Shown piece after piece: positions 55,993-63,907 of a stretch of DNA of 64,000 nucleotides (its first letter is position 1; the number at the start of each line of letters is the position of its first letter). The stretch is from NCBI RefSeq assembly GCF_002211305.1, contig NZ_LOKW01000025.1:1-64000 (forward strand). The letters run 5' to 3'. The position numbers and the translations under genes were made by a program. The notes under the pieces are model-generated. The model did not search any database. It saw nothing but the letters and a program-made list of their open reading frames with translations, and was not told where the DNA came from. This stretch comes from Rhizobium sp. R634 (GTDB lineage: Bacteria; Pseudomonadota; Alphaproteobacteria; Rhizobiales; Rhizobiaceae).

Positions 55993-56689
55993 GTTCCGAT
56001 TCGGTCGCCACAAGTTTCCAGTTCGGATCGCGCGAGCGGGTATCGCGGGCGAAGGTCCAGAGATCGTTGACCTCGGCGACGTTTTCGGCGTCGCCCTCGA
56101 TCAGCGCATCCGCCTTGTCATAGGTCGCCGATATCAGCTGGCTGATGATGCGCACAGTGATCTGCGCCTCGCTGCCCTTCGTCTCGGCATGGGTGATTTC
56201 GGCCTTGTCGATGCCGACGAAGGTAGATTTCACCTTCTCGCCCCGGCTTTCCCGTTCACCGATCGCGGCGTCGAAGCCGTCATAGACTTCGCGGGACAAA
56301 AGGTTCTTCAGGGTTTTCCGGTCGCCGTCGGCATAGGCCATGACGATCATTTCGTAGGCCATCCGGGCGCCGTTTAGAAATTCCTTCGGAGTGAAGGAAG
56401 GATCAGCTTTGTTCAATGCGCGCAGCGATTCGTTGAGCGGCGTGCCCGGCGCAGCAACGGCATCGATGGCGGAAAAGCGATCCTCATCCTCGCTCGCGGC
56501 GTCGCGGCGCGGCAGCGTCACGACCTTACCGCCATCGGCGGTGTCGGCCGGCGCCGCATCCCGCGGCGTATAGAGATCGCGCGGCGGCTTCTCATTTCCC
56601 GTGCGGCGGCCGAGCACGGAGCGCAGCTGAAAGAAAATCAGCACCGCCGCCACCAGGAAGAATAATGTGATGAAGTCGTTCGAACTCAT
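55985..56689 (-). CDS. Tim44 domain protein (TimA-like)
   Basis: A 234-residue inner-membrane protein. One N-terminal membrane segment, FITLFFLVAAVLIFFQLRSV, is followed by a proline-rich linker and a C-terminal Tim44-like domain (about residues 95-230) including ARMAYEMIVMAYADGDRKTL and VRIISQLISATYDKADALI. In mitochondria Tim44 tethers Hsp70 at the import channel; alphaproteobacterial members are membrane-associated with unclear roles. It heads the leftward Tim44-mltA-smr-XRE unit and diverges from fxsA. Confidence 0.9.
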   Translation of the reverse strand: MSSNDFITLFFLVAAVLIFFQLRSVLGRRTGNEKPPRDLYTPRDAAPADTADGGKVVTLPRRDAASEDEDRFSAIDAVAAPGTPLNESLRALNKADPSFTPKEFLNGARMAYEMIVMAYADGDRKTLKNLLSREVYDGFDAAIGERESRGEKVKSTFVGIDKAEITHAETKGSEAQITVRIISQLISATYDKADALIEGDAENVAEVNDLWTFARDTRSRDPNWKLVATESEHE

Positions 56690-56812
56690 ATCGTATCGCA
56701 ACCGCCGTTAACATCTCTGATTTGTACTCCCATATAGTCCGCCTATACAGATGATTCAAATGATGGCTGGCATCTTCGCCGGCGTCCAGAGGAGACCGGC
56801 AAGGCCGGGGAA

Positions 56813-57328
56813 ATGACGACCATGCGTTTTTCGATCCTGCCAGCTTTCATTCTGCTGCTGCCGCTCGCCGAAATTGCCGGTTTCGTCGTCGTCGGCCGGG
56901 CGCTCGGATTGGCGCTGACGCTGGCGCTGGTGATGCTCAGCTTCGTCGCCGGCATGATCCTGCTGCGCCGCCAGGGCATCGGCATTCTCCGGCGCATGTC
57001 GAGCGAAGGGCGAAACGGAATGATGCCGGGGCGCGAGTTGCTGCGGCCGGCGATGAACGTCATCGCCGCGCTGCTGCTGATCATTCCCGGCTTCCTCTCC
57101 GATCTCATCGCCATCCTCATTCTCATTCCGCCGGTGCGCGATCTCGTCTGGCGGGCGATCGCCAGACGTTTCGTCGTCGTCAATGCCAAGGGCGGCTATT
57201 CTCCCGGCCCGCAGCCCGATGTCCGGGATCGCAACCCGAATTCGAAGGTGGTCGATCTCGACGAGGAGGACTATCATAGGGAGCCGAAGCCGAACTCGCC
57301 GTGGTTCGGCAAACATCTCGGCGATTGA
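56813..57328 (+). CDS. fxsA: FxsA family membrane protein
   Basis: A 171-residue protein (168 if translation begins at the next ATG, 56822). Membrane spans are visible near residues 8-30 and 30-50, with VRDLVWRAIARRFVV after a third span (MNVIAALLLIIPGFLSDLIA). E. coli FxsA affects F-plasmid exclusion of phage T7, but its cellular role is unclear. Both ATGs have plausible ribosome binding sites. secB follows 100 nt downstream. Confidence 0.9.
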   Translation: MTTMRFSILPAFILLLPLAEIAGFVVVGRALGLALTLALVMLSFVAGMILLRRQGIGILRRMSSEGRNGMMPGRELLRPAMNVIAALLLIIPGFLSDLIAILILIPPVRDLVWRAIARRFVVVNAKGGYSPGPQPDVRDRNPNSKVVDLDEEDYHREPKPNSPWFGKHLGD

Positions 57329-57427
57329 GGTCCGGCGGCCGATCAGCCGCGTCCAGCGCCCAGGGTTGTAAGCCCCTGTCTGAAATGTTAGATGGCGGCA
57401 CCATTCATGCCCTTCGAGGAAAAGCCA

Positions 57428-57907
57428 ATGGCAGACGATAACAACAACGGTGCGACCAGCCCCACCCTTTCGATCCTTGCGCAATACACCAAGGACCTCT
57501 CCTTCGAAAATCCGGGCGCCCCGCGTTCGCTGCAGGCCCGCGACAAGGCGCCGACGATCAACATCAACGTGAACGTCAACGCCAACCCGCTTTCCGACAC
57601 GGATTTCGACGTCGTGCTGTCGCTGAATGCCGAAGCCAAGGACGGCGACAAGACGGTCTTCCATACCGAACTCGTCTATGGCGGCGTCTTCCGCGTTGCC
57701 GGCTTCCCGCAGGAGCACATGCTGCCGGTTCTCTTCATCGAGTGCCCGCGCATGCTCTTCCCCTTCGCCCGCCAGATCATCGCCGACGTCACCCGCAATG
57801 GCGGCTTCCCCCCGCTGATGATCGACCCGATCGACTTCACGCAGATGTTCGCCCAGCGCGTTGCCGAAGAACAGGCCCGCGCCAAGGTTCAGGCTGTTCC
57901 GAACTGA
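57428..57907 (+). CDS. secB: Protein-export chaperone SecB
   Basis: A 159-residue SecB. The family core is visible in SILAQYTKDLSFENPGAPRS, INVNVNVNANPLSDTDF, and FPPLMIDPIDFTQMF near the C-terminus. It holds preproteins unfolded and hands them to SecA. GAGGAAAAG precedes the ATG. It runs in the same direction as fxsA and ends in a strong terminator. Confidence 0.96.
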   Translation: MADDNNNGATSPTLSILAQYTKDLSFENPGAPRSLQARDKAPTININVNVNANPLSDTDFDVVLSLNAEAKDGDKTVFHTELVYGGVFRVAGFPQEHMLPVLFIECPRMLFPFARQIIADVTRNGGFPPLMIDPIDFTQMFAQRVAEEQARAKVQAVPN

Positions 57908-57934
57908 TCGGACATTTCCGCTTTGAAAATCAAG

Positions 57935-57963
57935 ATGCCCGGGCAAGTCCCGGGCATTTTTCA
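57935..57963 (+). terminator. Intrinsic terminator of secB
   Basis: ATGCCCGGG, loop CAAGT, CCCGGGCAT, then TTTTTCA. It lies 28 nt after the secB stop. Confidence 0.92.
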
Positions 57964-57989
57964 TTGCAGCGCCAAATCGATTCCGATTT

Positions 57990-58099
57990 TAAAGCATGTC
58001 GCGCAAGAGTGTGCAGCGGGCGGTTTTGGGGCAACGGCATGCGTAAAACAAAGAGCTAAAGCGCGAAGAGCGAATCTGAAAGATCGCGACGCGCTTTGG
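57990..58099. repeat. Rhizobial interspersed palindromic element, copy 2 of family A
   Basis: Copy of the element at 20026-20128. GCATG/CATGC (57994-58042) replaces the first hairpin arms, and CTAAAGCGCG (58056-58065) pairs with CGCGCTTT (58090-58097). The block from GCGAATCTG to GATCGCGAC is identical in both copies. Arms have changed in compensating ways: GCACG/CGTGC in copy 1, GCGCG/CGCGC here. It lies between convergent secB and dnaQ. Confidence 0.8.
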
Positions 58100-58103
58100 G
58101 GAA

Positions 58104-58829
58104 TTATGCGGGAGGGCTGCCGTATTTCGCCCAGATGCCTTTTTCGCCGAGTTTGGCGACCAGCGCCTCATGCGCTTGCGCCTCGGCCTGGCTGAGGCGG
58201 GGTGCAAGCAGTCGGGGCCGTTCAAGCGCCGCCGATATCACCGCATCGTCTTCCATCGCCATGTCGCCGCGCGCCGCCTGGCCGGATTGACCCGACATGC
58301 CGAGGCCGAGAGCCGCCTGCCTGCCGCCGATCATCTCGATATAGACTTCAGCGAGCAGTTCGGAGTCGAGCAGCGCGCCGTGTTTGGTGCGGTGCGAATT
58401 GTCGATGCCGTAGCGCCGGCAGAGCGCGTCGAGCGAATTCGGTCCCATCGGGTGCTTGCGACGCGCCATGGACAGCGTATCGACTACCCGTTCCGGCAGG
58501 ATCGGCGGCAGACCGAGCCGCGCCAATTCGGCGTTGATGAAGCCCATGTCGAATGTGGCGTTGTGGGCGATCCACTTGGCATCGCCGAAGAAGGCAAGGA
58601 TTTTTTCGGCCACTTCGCCGAAGGGCTGCTTGTCCTTCAGGAATTCGTCGGTGATGCCGTGGACGGCGAGCGCATCCGGATGAACCTTCTGATCACCGGG
58701 ATTGATGAAGATATGGATCGTGTTACCGGTCGGGAAATGATTGAAGAGCTCGATGCCGCCGATTTCGATGATGCGGTCCGTCCGGTTGTCGAGGCCGGTG
58801 GTTTCCGTATCGAAAATGATCTCACGCAT
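58104..58829 (-). CDS. dnaQ: DNA polymerase III epsilon subunit (proofreading)
   Basis: A 241-residue DEDDh exonuclease. Catalytic acids Asp7 and Glu9 lie in IIFDTETTGLDN; HNATFDMGFINAEL and HGALLDSELLAEVYIEM complete the set. It proofreads replication. The start MREIIFDTET follows AAAGGAG. It overlaps the coaE stop by 8 nt and is the last gene of ppsR-maf-aroE-coaE-dnaQ. Confidence 0.96.
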   Translation of the reverse strand: MREIIFDTETTGLDNRTDRIIEIGGIELFNHFPTGNTIHIFINPGDQKVHPDALAVHGITDEFLKDKQPFGEVAEKILAFFGDAKWIAHNATFDMGFINAELARLGLPPILPERVVDTLSMARRKHPMGPNSLDALCRRYGIDNSHRTKHGALLDSELLAEVYIEMIGGRQAALGLGMSGQSGQAARGDMAMEDDAVISAALERPRLLAPRLSQAEAQAHEALVAKLGEKGIWAKYGSPPA

Positions 58830-59433
58830 TCCGGAAATCTCCTTTGGCAATTCGCATTTTCAGATCGGCGACGATCTCACGCACCCGTTCCCCCGTCTCC
58901 GCTATGCTGCCGCTGGTATCGACCAGATAATCGGCGCGGCGGCGTTTTTCCGCATCCGGCGTCTGGCGGGAGAGAATCATGTCGAATTTTTCCTCGGTCA
59001 TGTCGTCCCGCGCAAGCACCCTCTGACGCTGAATCTGTGGATCGGTGCTGACGACGACGATGACATCCACCCTCTCCCAGGCGCTGGTTTCGAAAAGCAG
59101 GGGAATGTCGAGCAGGACCATCTCGGCGCCGGCCGCCTGCTGGCGCGCCAGAAATTCGTTCTCGCGCTTGCGGACCAGAGGATGAACGATCGCTTCCAGC
59201 TGTTTGAAACCGGCCGGATCGAGAGCGAGCTGGCGGCCGAGCTCATGCCGGTCGACCGCCCCGTCCTTCATCGAACCGGGAAAGGCGGCGTCCACCAGGG
59301 GTGCAGCTTCACCGGCATAGAGATCATGGACCACGGCATCGGAATCGTTGAGCGGTATCCCGGCGTCGGCGAACAGCTTGCCGACCGTCGATTTTCCCAT
59401 TCCGATAGAGCCGGTGAGACCGATCTTCAGCAT
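58822..59433 (-). CDS. coaE: Dephospho-CoA kinase
   Basis: A 203-residue P-loop kinase, last step of coenzyme A synthesis. Walker A is GLTGSIGMGKSTVGK, followed by LNDSDAVVHDLYAG and PLLFETSAWERVD. The start MLKIGLTG is set by family; its ATG overlaps the aroE stop (TGATG). coaA lies in the same window at the end of the his operon. Confidence 0.96.
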   Translation of the reverse strand: MLKIGLTGSIGMGKSTVGKLFADAGIPLNDSDAVVHDLYAGEAAPLVDAAFPGSMKDGAVDRHELGRQLALDPAGFKQLEAIVHPLVRKRENEFLARQQAAGAEMVLLDIPLLFETSAWERVDVIVVVSTDPQIQRQRVLARDDMTEEKFDMILSRQTPDAEKRRRADYLVDTSGSIAETGERVREIVADLKMRIAKGDFRNA

Positions 59434-60290
59434 CAGTGCGCTTCCATGTCCGCGACGATCAGGGCGCGCAATGCTGCGTCGACCATGGGGCGTTTGCCGA
59501 ACCATTTCTCGAAGCCGGGCGCGGCCTGATGCAGCAGCATGCCGAGGCCATCGACGATGGAATATCCCTGTTCTTCCGCCTGTGCCAGGATCGGCGTCTT
59601 CAAGGGAATGTAGACGATATCGGTGACGACGGCATCGGCCGCAAGCACGGTGAAATCAAGCTGAGGTGCTGCTTCGCCGTCCATGCCGAGCGAGGTGGTG
59701 TTGACGAACAGACCGGCCCCTTTCATCACTTCGGCAAGCGCACCGGCCGGGTGGGCGTGGACTTTCGGACCAAAGCGATCAGCCAGCTCACGCGCGCGTT
59801 CGACGGTTCGGTTGACGACATGGATCTCCTTGAAACCGCGATCGCGGACCGCCTGGATGATTGCCCGGCTGGCCCCGCCGGCGCCGAAGACGATGGCCGT
59901 ATCGTGCCGGTCCCAGCGCGGATGGCGTTCGTCGAGATTGGCGGTGAAGCCGCGGCCGTCGGTGTTCGTCGCCTGCAGGACGCCATCTTCCAGCCAGAGC
60001 GTGTTCGAGGCGCCGAGCTCCTGCGACAGCTCATCCGGTCTGTCGGCGAGGCGGCAGGCCATTTCCTTATGAGGGATGGTGACATTGCCGCCGGTAAAGC
60101 CGGAGCTGCCGTCTTTCAGGGAGGCGATGAAATCCGCAAAGGCATCGGGCGTTACTTCATGGGTGCGGTAGCTGCCGGGCAGGCCGAGTGTTTTCAGCCA
60201 ATATCCATGGATGAGCGGCGAGCGCGAGTGCTTGACCGGAAAGCCCGTGACAAACGCTTTCGGCCCCAATGTTTCACGTGAATCATCCAT
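59433..60290 (-). CDS. aroE: Shikimate dehydrogenase
   Basis: A 285-residue NADP-dependent enzyme of the shikimate pathway. Shikimate-binding PVKHSRSPLIHGYWL and catalytic Lys in GGNVTIPHKEMA, and the NADP loop FGAGGASRAIIQA, are all present. The ATG overlaps the maf stop by 8 nt and follows GGAGCG. Confidence 0.95.
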   Translation of the reverse strand: MDDSRETLGPKAFVTGFPVKHSRSPLIHGYWLKTLGLPGSYRTHEVTPDAFADFIASLKDGSSGFTGGNVTIPHKEMACRLADRPDELSQELGASNTLWLEDGVLQATNTDGRGFTANLDERHPRWDRHDTAIVFGAGGASRAIIQAVRDRGFKEIHVVNRTVERARELADRFGPKVHAHPAGALAEVMKGAGLFVNTTSLGMDGEAAPQLDFTVLAADAVVTDIVYIPLKTPILAQAEEQGYSIVDGLGMLLHQAAPGFEKWFGKRPMVDAALRALIVADMEAH

Positions 60291-60882
60291 CGATCGCTCC
60301 GAGTTCCCGCAGTTTTTCGAGAAGCGGCAGCATCGGCAGACCAAGAATAGTGAAATAATCACCCTTGATCTTTTCGAAAAGCTGAATGCCCTCTCCTTCC
60401 AATTGATAGGCGCCGACGCTGGAAAGCGCGCGTTCGCCGACCCGCGCCAGGTGCCGGGTGATGAAATCCGCCGTCAACGGCCGCATCGTCAAATCGGCAT
60501 GGGAAAGATGTTCCCACAAGACCACACCGCTGCCGATAATCGCCACGGCACTGTTCAAGCGATGGGTCGCTCCAGACAGGGTCTGGAGGTGATTCGCGGC
60601 GTCGGCCATGTCTCTCGGTTTATGAAAAACGCGCTCACCGAGCGACATCGTCTGATCCGAACCGATGACCAGGCTATCGGGAAAACGGCGGCTGACCTCT
60701 TCGGCCTTGGCCTTGGCCAGGACGAGCGCCACGGCATCGGGTGCCGCGCCGGCTTTTTCCAACGGGGCTTCGACGGCCCTTTCATTGATCCTTGCGGCCT
60801 GCGCCTCGAAGGACAGGCCGGCATTTTCCATCAGCGCCCGTCGAAAGGGGCTCGACGATGCAAGGATGAGTTTTACTGTCAT
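60283..60882 (-). CDS. maf: Maf-family nucleotide pyrophosphatase
   Basis: A 199-residue Maf protein. LILASSSPFRRALMENAGL is the family N-terminus, and IGSDQTMSLGERVFHKP contains the catalytic Asp/Gln region. Maf proteins hydrolyse non-canonical nucleotides; YceF-type members prefer m7GTP. Which subfamily this is cannot be settled here. It precedes aroE with an overlap. Confidence 0.93.
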   Translation of the reverse strand: MTVKLILASSSPFRRALMENAGLSFEAQAARINERAVEAPLEKAGAAPDAVALVLAKAKAEEVSRRFPDSLVIGSDQTMSLGERVFHKPRDMADAANHLQTLSGATHRLNSAVAIIGSGVVLWEHLSHADLTMRPLTADFITRHLARVGERALSSVGAYQLEGEGIQLFEKIKGDYFTILGLPMLPLLEKLRELGAIDG

Positions 60883-60915
60883 GCGGTCCTCGACGTGCCG
60901 GCGTTTCGTCAGCGC

Positions 60916-61737
60916 TTAGCGCAGCTTCGGGCGCAGGGCAACAATGGCCGCCGCCGTTTCCTCGATCGAACGGCGCGTCACATCGATCAGCGGCCAGCCG
61001 TGGCGAGCGCAGAGCGAGCGGGCATATTTCAATTCCTCGGAGATCGCGGCGCGATCGGTATAATGATCTCGGTCGAAACCCTGCGTCGTCCCGAGGATGC
61101 GATTTTCCCGCACCTGGGAAATACGGTCGGTGGTGGCGATGAGGCAGACGATCACCGGTTTCGTTGCGGCAAAGAGGCTCTCCGGCAAGGGTACGCCATA
61201 GACGATCGGAATGTTCGCCGTCTTGATGCCTCGGTTGGCGAGATAGATGCTGGTCGGCGTTTTCGAGGTGCGGCTGATCCCGATGATGACCACGTCGGCG
61301 TCATTATAGTCATCCGGCATCTGGCCGTCGTCATGGTCCATAGTGAAATTCAGCGCTTCGATACGCGCGAAATATCCGGCGTTCATGACGTGCTGCGCTC
61401 CGACCCGGCGGCGCGACGGGGCGCCGAGATAGACCTGAAACGCGTTCATGACAGGCTCCAGCACATTGACTGAGGCAACGCCCATTTCGGCGCAGCGCTC
61501 GTCGATGAGGCTCGCGAGCTCCCGGTCGACGATCGTATAGAGCACGATGCCCGGTGCGTCGTCGATCGCCTGCAGAACCGGCAGCAGCTGCTTGCGATTG
61601 CGGATCAAGGGATAGACGTGTTCGATCGGCTGGGAGGATCTGAACTGGGCCGATGCGGCGCGGCCGGCAGAGATGAGAGTCTCTCCTGTTGAGTCAGAAA
61701 TCAGATGCAGATGAAAGAAGTTCGTTCTGTTCTCCAC
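60916..61737 (-). CDS. ppsR: PPSR-type bifunctional kinase/phosphorylase (DUF299)
   Basis: A 273-residue protein of the DUF299 family. It starts HLHLISDSTGETLISAGRAA, the P-loop is GISRTSKT (residues 153-160) within IIGISRTSKTPTSIYLAN, and a second motif is YTDRAAISEELKYARSL. Characterised members regulate PEP synthase or pyruvate phosphate dikinase by ADP-dependent phosphorylation. Starts at GTG. Its 5' end borders the putative origin. In other alphaproteobacteria the same gene also lies next to hemE. Confidence 0.92.
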   Translation of the reverse strand: MENRTNFFHLHLISDSTGETLISAGRAASAQFRSSQPIEHVYPLIRNRKQLLPVLQAIDDAPGIVLYTIVDRELASLIDERCAEMGVASVNVLEPVMNAFQVYLGAPSRRRVGAQHVMNAGYFARIEALNFTMDHDDGQMPDDYNDADVVIIGISRTSKTPTSIYLANRGIKTANIPIVYGVPLPESLFAATKPVIVCLIATTDRISQVRENRILGTTQGFDRDHYTDRAAISEELKYARSLCARHGWPLIDVTRRSIEETAAAIVALRPKLR

Positions 61738-61822
61738 GCTATTTTCCGCTGCCTGTTGAAAAGACTGGATGATGAAGAGCTAAGTAGCCAGGGTGGGGCC
61801 GGGCTCGGGAAAACATGGCTGC

Positions 61823-61831
61823 TTATCCACA
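61823..61831 (+). promoter_or_regulatory. DnaA box 1
   Basis: TTATCCACA, a perfect match to the consensus DnaA box, in the ppsR-hemE region. Confidence 0.8.
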
Positions 61832-61911
61832 TTACGAATTTTGCAAACCGGTTTCATCGGGCCCTGTGGAAGATGGGGAGCAGTTCAATTTCCTTAGAGC
61901 AGGTCCACAGC

Positions 61912-61920
61912 TTATCCACA
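61912..61920 (+). promoter_or_regulatory. DnaA box 2
   Basis: TTATCCACA, second perfect consensus DnaA box in the same orientation, 89 nt from the first; flanked on the left by GGTCCACAG, a partial box. Confidence 0.8.
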
Positions 61921-62137
61921 AGCTAGCTGAAAATCATTCATTCGGAAGCGACTGGAATCACTTTCGGATTCGGCGTCTCCCCGAAATTTGAGCACAGCCG
62001 GAGAATCCTTGCCACGTTCTCTGGCGATGCGCGACAAATGGCATCGGCGGTGGATGGATTTTAATCCTTGATAGACACCGACTCTAAGAAATAGAAACCT
62101 TTTAAAATATCTTTGATTTTTTATAGGGAAGAAGCGC

Positions 62138-63169
62138 TTGAGCGAAACGCGCCGAAAGATCATGAGGGTTCTCGATGGCGAAAGCCTCTCCCCTCCTCCT
62201 CTCTGGCTGATGCGGCAGGCCGGACGTTACCTTCCGGAATATAGGGAGACGCGGGCAAAGGCCGGGAGCTTTCTCGATCTCTGCTACACGCCCGATTATG
62301 CCGTTGAAGTGACATTGCAGCCGATCCGCCGCTACGGCTTTGATGCGGCCATCCTGTTTTCCGACATCCTCGTCATTCCCGATGCGATGAAACGAAACGT
62401 CCGCTTCACCGAAGGCCATGGTCCTGAAATGGATCCGATCGATAAAGCCGGTATCGGCAGGCTGAACGGCGAAGAGGTTGTCGATTATCTCCATCCGGTT
62501 CTGGAGACGGTGCGGCGGCTGCGCAGCGAGCTGCCTGACGAGACGACCCTGCTTGGCTTCTGCGGCGCGCCCTGGACGGTTGCGACCTATATGATCGCGG
62601 GTCATGGAACGCCAGATCAAGCCCCTGCCCGTCTCTTCGCCTACAAGCATCCACGCGCTTTCGAGCATCTGCTGATGCTGCTGGCGGATGTGTCGGCCGA
62701 TTATCTCGTCGCGCAGATCGATGCCGGCGCCGATGCCGTGCAGATCTTTGATTCCTGGGCCGGCGTTCTCGGCGAAAAGGAATTCGAAGCTTTTGCGATC
62801 CGGCCTGTCGCCCGGATGATCACTTCGATCAGGTCGCGGCGGCCGCATGCCCGCATCATCGCCTTTGCCAAAGGCGCAGGCTACCAGCTGAAGACCTATC
62901 GTCAGAAGACCGGTGCGGATGCGATCGGCCTCGATTGGTCGGTGCCATTGGCCTTTGCCGCCGAACTTCAGAAGGACGGGCCGGTTCAGGGCAATCTCGA
63001 TCCGATGCGCGTCGTTGCCGGCGGCAAGGCTTTGGAAGAAGGCATAGACGATATTCTCCAGCATCTCGGCAATGGGCCGCTGATCTTCAATCTCGGTCAC
63101 GGCATCACGCCGCAGGCCGACCCAGAACATGTGCGCATGCTGGTCGACCGCGTGCGGGGTCTGACGTGA
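62138..63169 (+). CDS. hemE: Uroporphyrinogen decarboxylase
   Basis: A 343-residue enzyme that decarboxylates uroporphyrinogen III to coproporphyrinogen III in haem synthesis. PPPLWLMRQAGRYLPEYRE is the family signature with the substrate arginines; GFCGAPWTVATYM and the C-terminal FNLGHGITPQADPEHV are typical. It starts at TTG after AGGGAAG. It borders the putative origin, as in Caulobacter and Sinorhizobium. Its stop is 2 nt before the hemJ ATG. Confidence 0.96.
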   Translation: MSETRRKIMRVLDGESLSPPPLWLMRQAGRYLPEYRETRAKAGSFLDLCYTPDYAVEVTLQPIRRYGFDAAILFSDILVIPDAMKRNVRFTEGHGPEMDPIDKAGIGRLNGEEVVDYLHPVLETVRRLRSELPDETTLLGFCGAPWTVATYMIAGHGTPDQAPARLFAYKHPRAFEHLLMLLADVSADYLVAQIDAGADAVQIFDSWAGVLGEKEFEAFAIRPVARMITSIRSRRPHARIIAFAKGAGYQLKTYRQKTGADAIGLDWSVPLAFAAELQKDGPVQGNLDPMRVVAGGKALEEGIDDILQHLGNGPLIFNLGHGITPQADPEHVRMLVDRVRGLT

Positions 63170-63171
63170 CG

Positions 63172-63708
63172 ATGGAGAAGCAGACGGATCAGAGGACGGG
63201 CGCCTATGCCCGGCGCCGCGCGCATTTTGCGTTGGCCTTCTTCGCCCTGCTAGCGGTCGGGCTCTTCGCCTGGAGCCCGGACAATCTCTATCTCTGGATC
63301 AAGGCGCTCCACATCATCGCGGTGATCTCCTGGATGGCCGGATTGTTTTATATGCCGCGGCTGTTCATCTACCATACCGATGCCGAACCGGGTTCGGTGC
63401 AGTCGGAAACCTTCAAGGTGATGGAGCGCCGGCTGCTTCGGATCATCATGACGCCGGCAATGATGCTGACCTGGATTTTCGGTCTCTATCTGGCCTGGTC
63501 GGTCTATGGTTTCCAGGGCGGCTGGCTGCATGCGAAGATCGGTCTCGTCGTATTGCTGACCGGTGTTCATGTGTTCTTCAGCCGGGCTGTGAGGGCTTTC
63601 GAGCGGGATGAAAATCGCCGTTCCGCCCGCTATTGGCGGTTCATGAACGAGGCGCCGACGCTGCTGATGATCCTGATCGTGATCCTCGTCGTGGTGAAGC
63701 CATTTTGA
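63172..63708 (+). CDS. hemJ: Protoporphyrinogen oxidase HemJ
   Basis: A 178-residue membrane protein. Four hydrophobic spans begin at about residue 20, and the conserved segment LYLWIKALHIIAVISWMAGL carries the haem-associated His; FYMPRLFIYH and RFMNEAPTLLMILIVILVV follow. HemJ oxidises protoporphyrinogen IX in bacteria without HemG or HemY, and placement after hemE supports it. A GTG two codons upstream overlaps the hemE stop (GTGA) and is an alternative start. Confidence 0.92.
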   Translation: MEKQTDQRTGAYARRRAHFALAFFALLAVGLFAWSPDNLYLWIKALHIIAVISWMAGLFYMPRLFIYHTDAEPGSVQSETFKVMERRLLRIIMTPAMMLTWIFGLYLAWSVYGFQGGWLHAKIGLVVLLTGVHVFFSRAVRAFERDENRRSARYWRFMNEAPTLLMILIVILVVVKPF

Positions 63709-63907
63709 GGAAAATCACCCCTCAGGTTAAATTTGCTTCATTTTAAGCAGCCCCCTTGCGGCGGCGATAACGAGTCGCTATTTTCCGCGCATCTCATCTA
63801 CGTGGCATGTGTGTAGAGTTCAGTCGTCTGCGAGCCCCTTTCGCAGTACCGAATACGACCCAACATCGCCTTTCCCCTTCAAAATTGAAAAGAGCATTGG
63901 TCACTTC
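63709..63907. promoter_or_regulatory. Leader region of rho
   Basis: About 200 nt of non-coding sequence. A small hairpin CTGCGA...TCGCAG lies at 63828-63846, 60 nt before the rho ATG. It probably contains the rho promoter and a leader, which in other bacteria mediates Rho autoregulation. I cannot place the promoter. Confidence 0.4.

Larger units (their letters stand above)
61738..62137. other. Putative chromosomal replication origin (oriC) between ppsR and hemE
   Basis: A 400-nt non-coding stretch. It holds two perfect DnaA boxes TTATCCACA in the same direction (61823-61831 and 61912-61920), a weaker TGTGGAAGA (61865-61873), four GANTC CcrM methylation sites (61955, 61967, 62003, 62080), and an AT-rich run at 62099-62124 next to hemE. 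A near-CtrA box TTAA-N7-TTGA lies at 62102-62116. Flanking genes diverge. In Caulobacter and other alphaproteobacteria the origin lies beside hemE. Confidence 0.75.
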
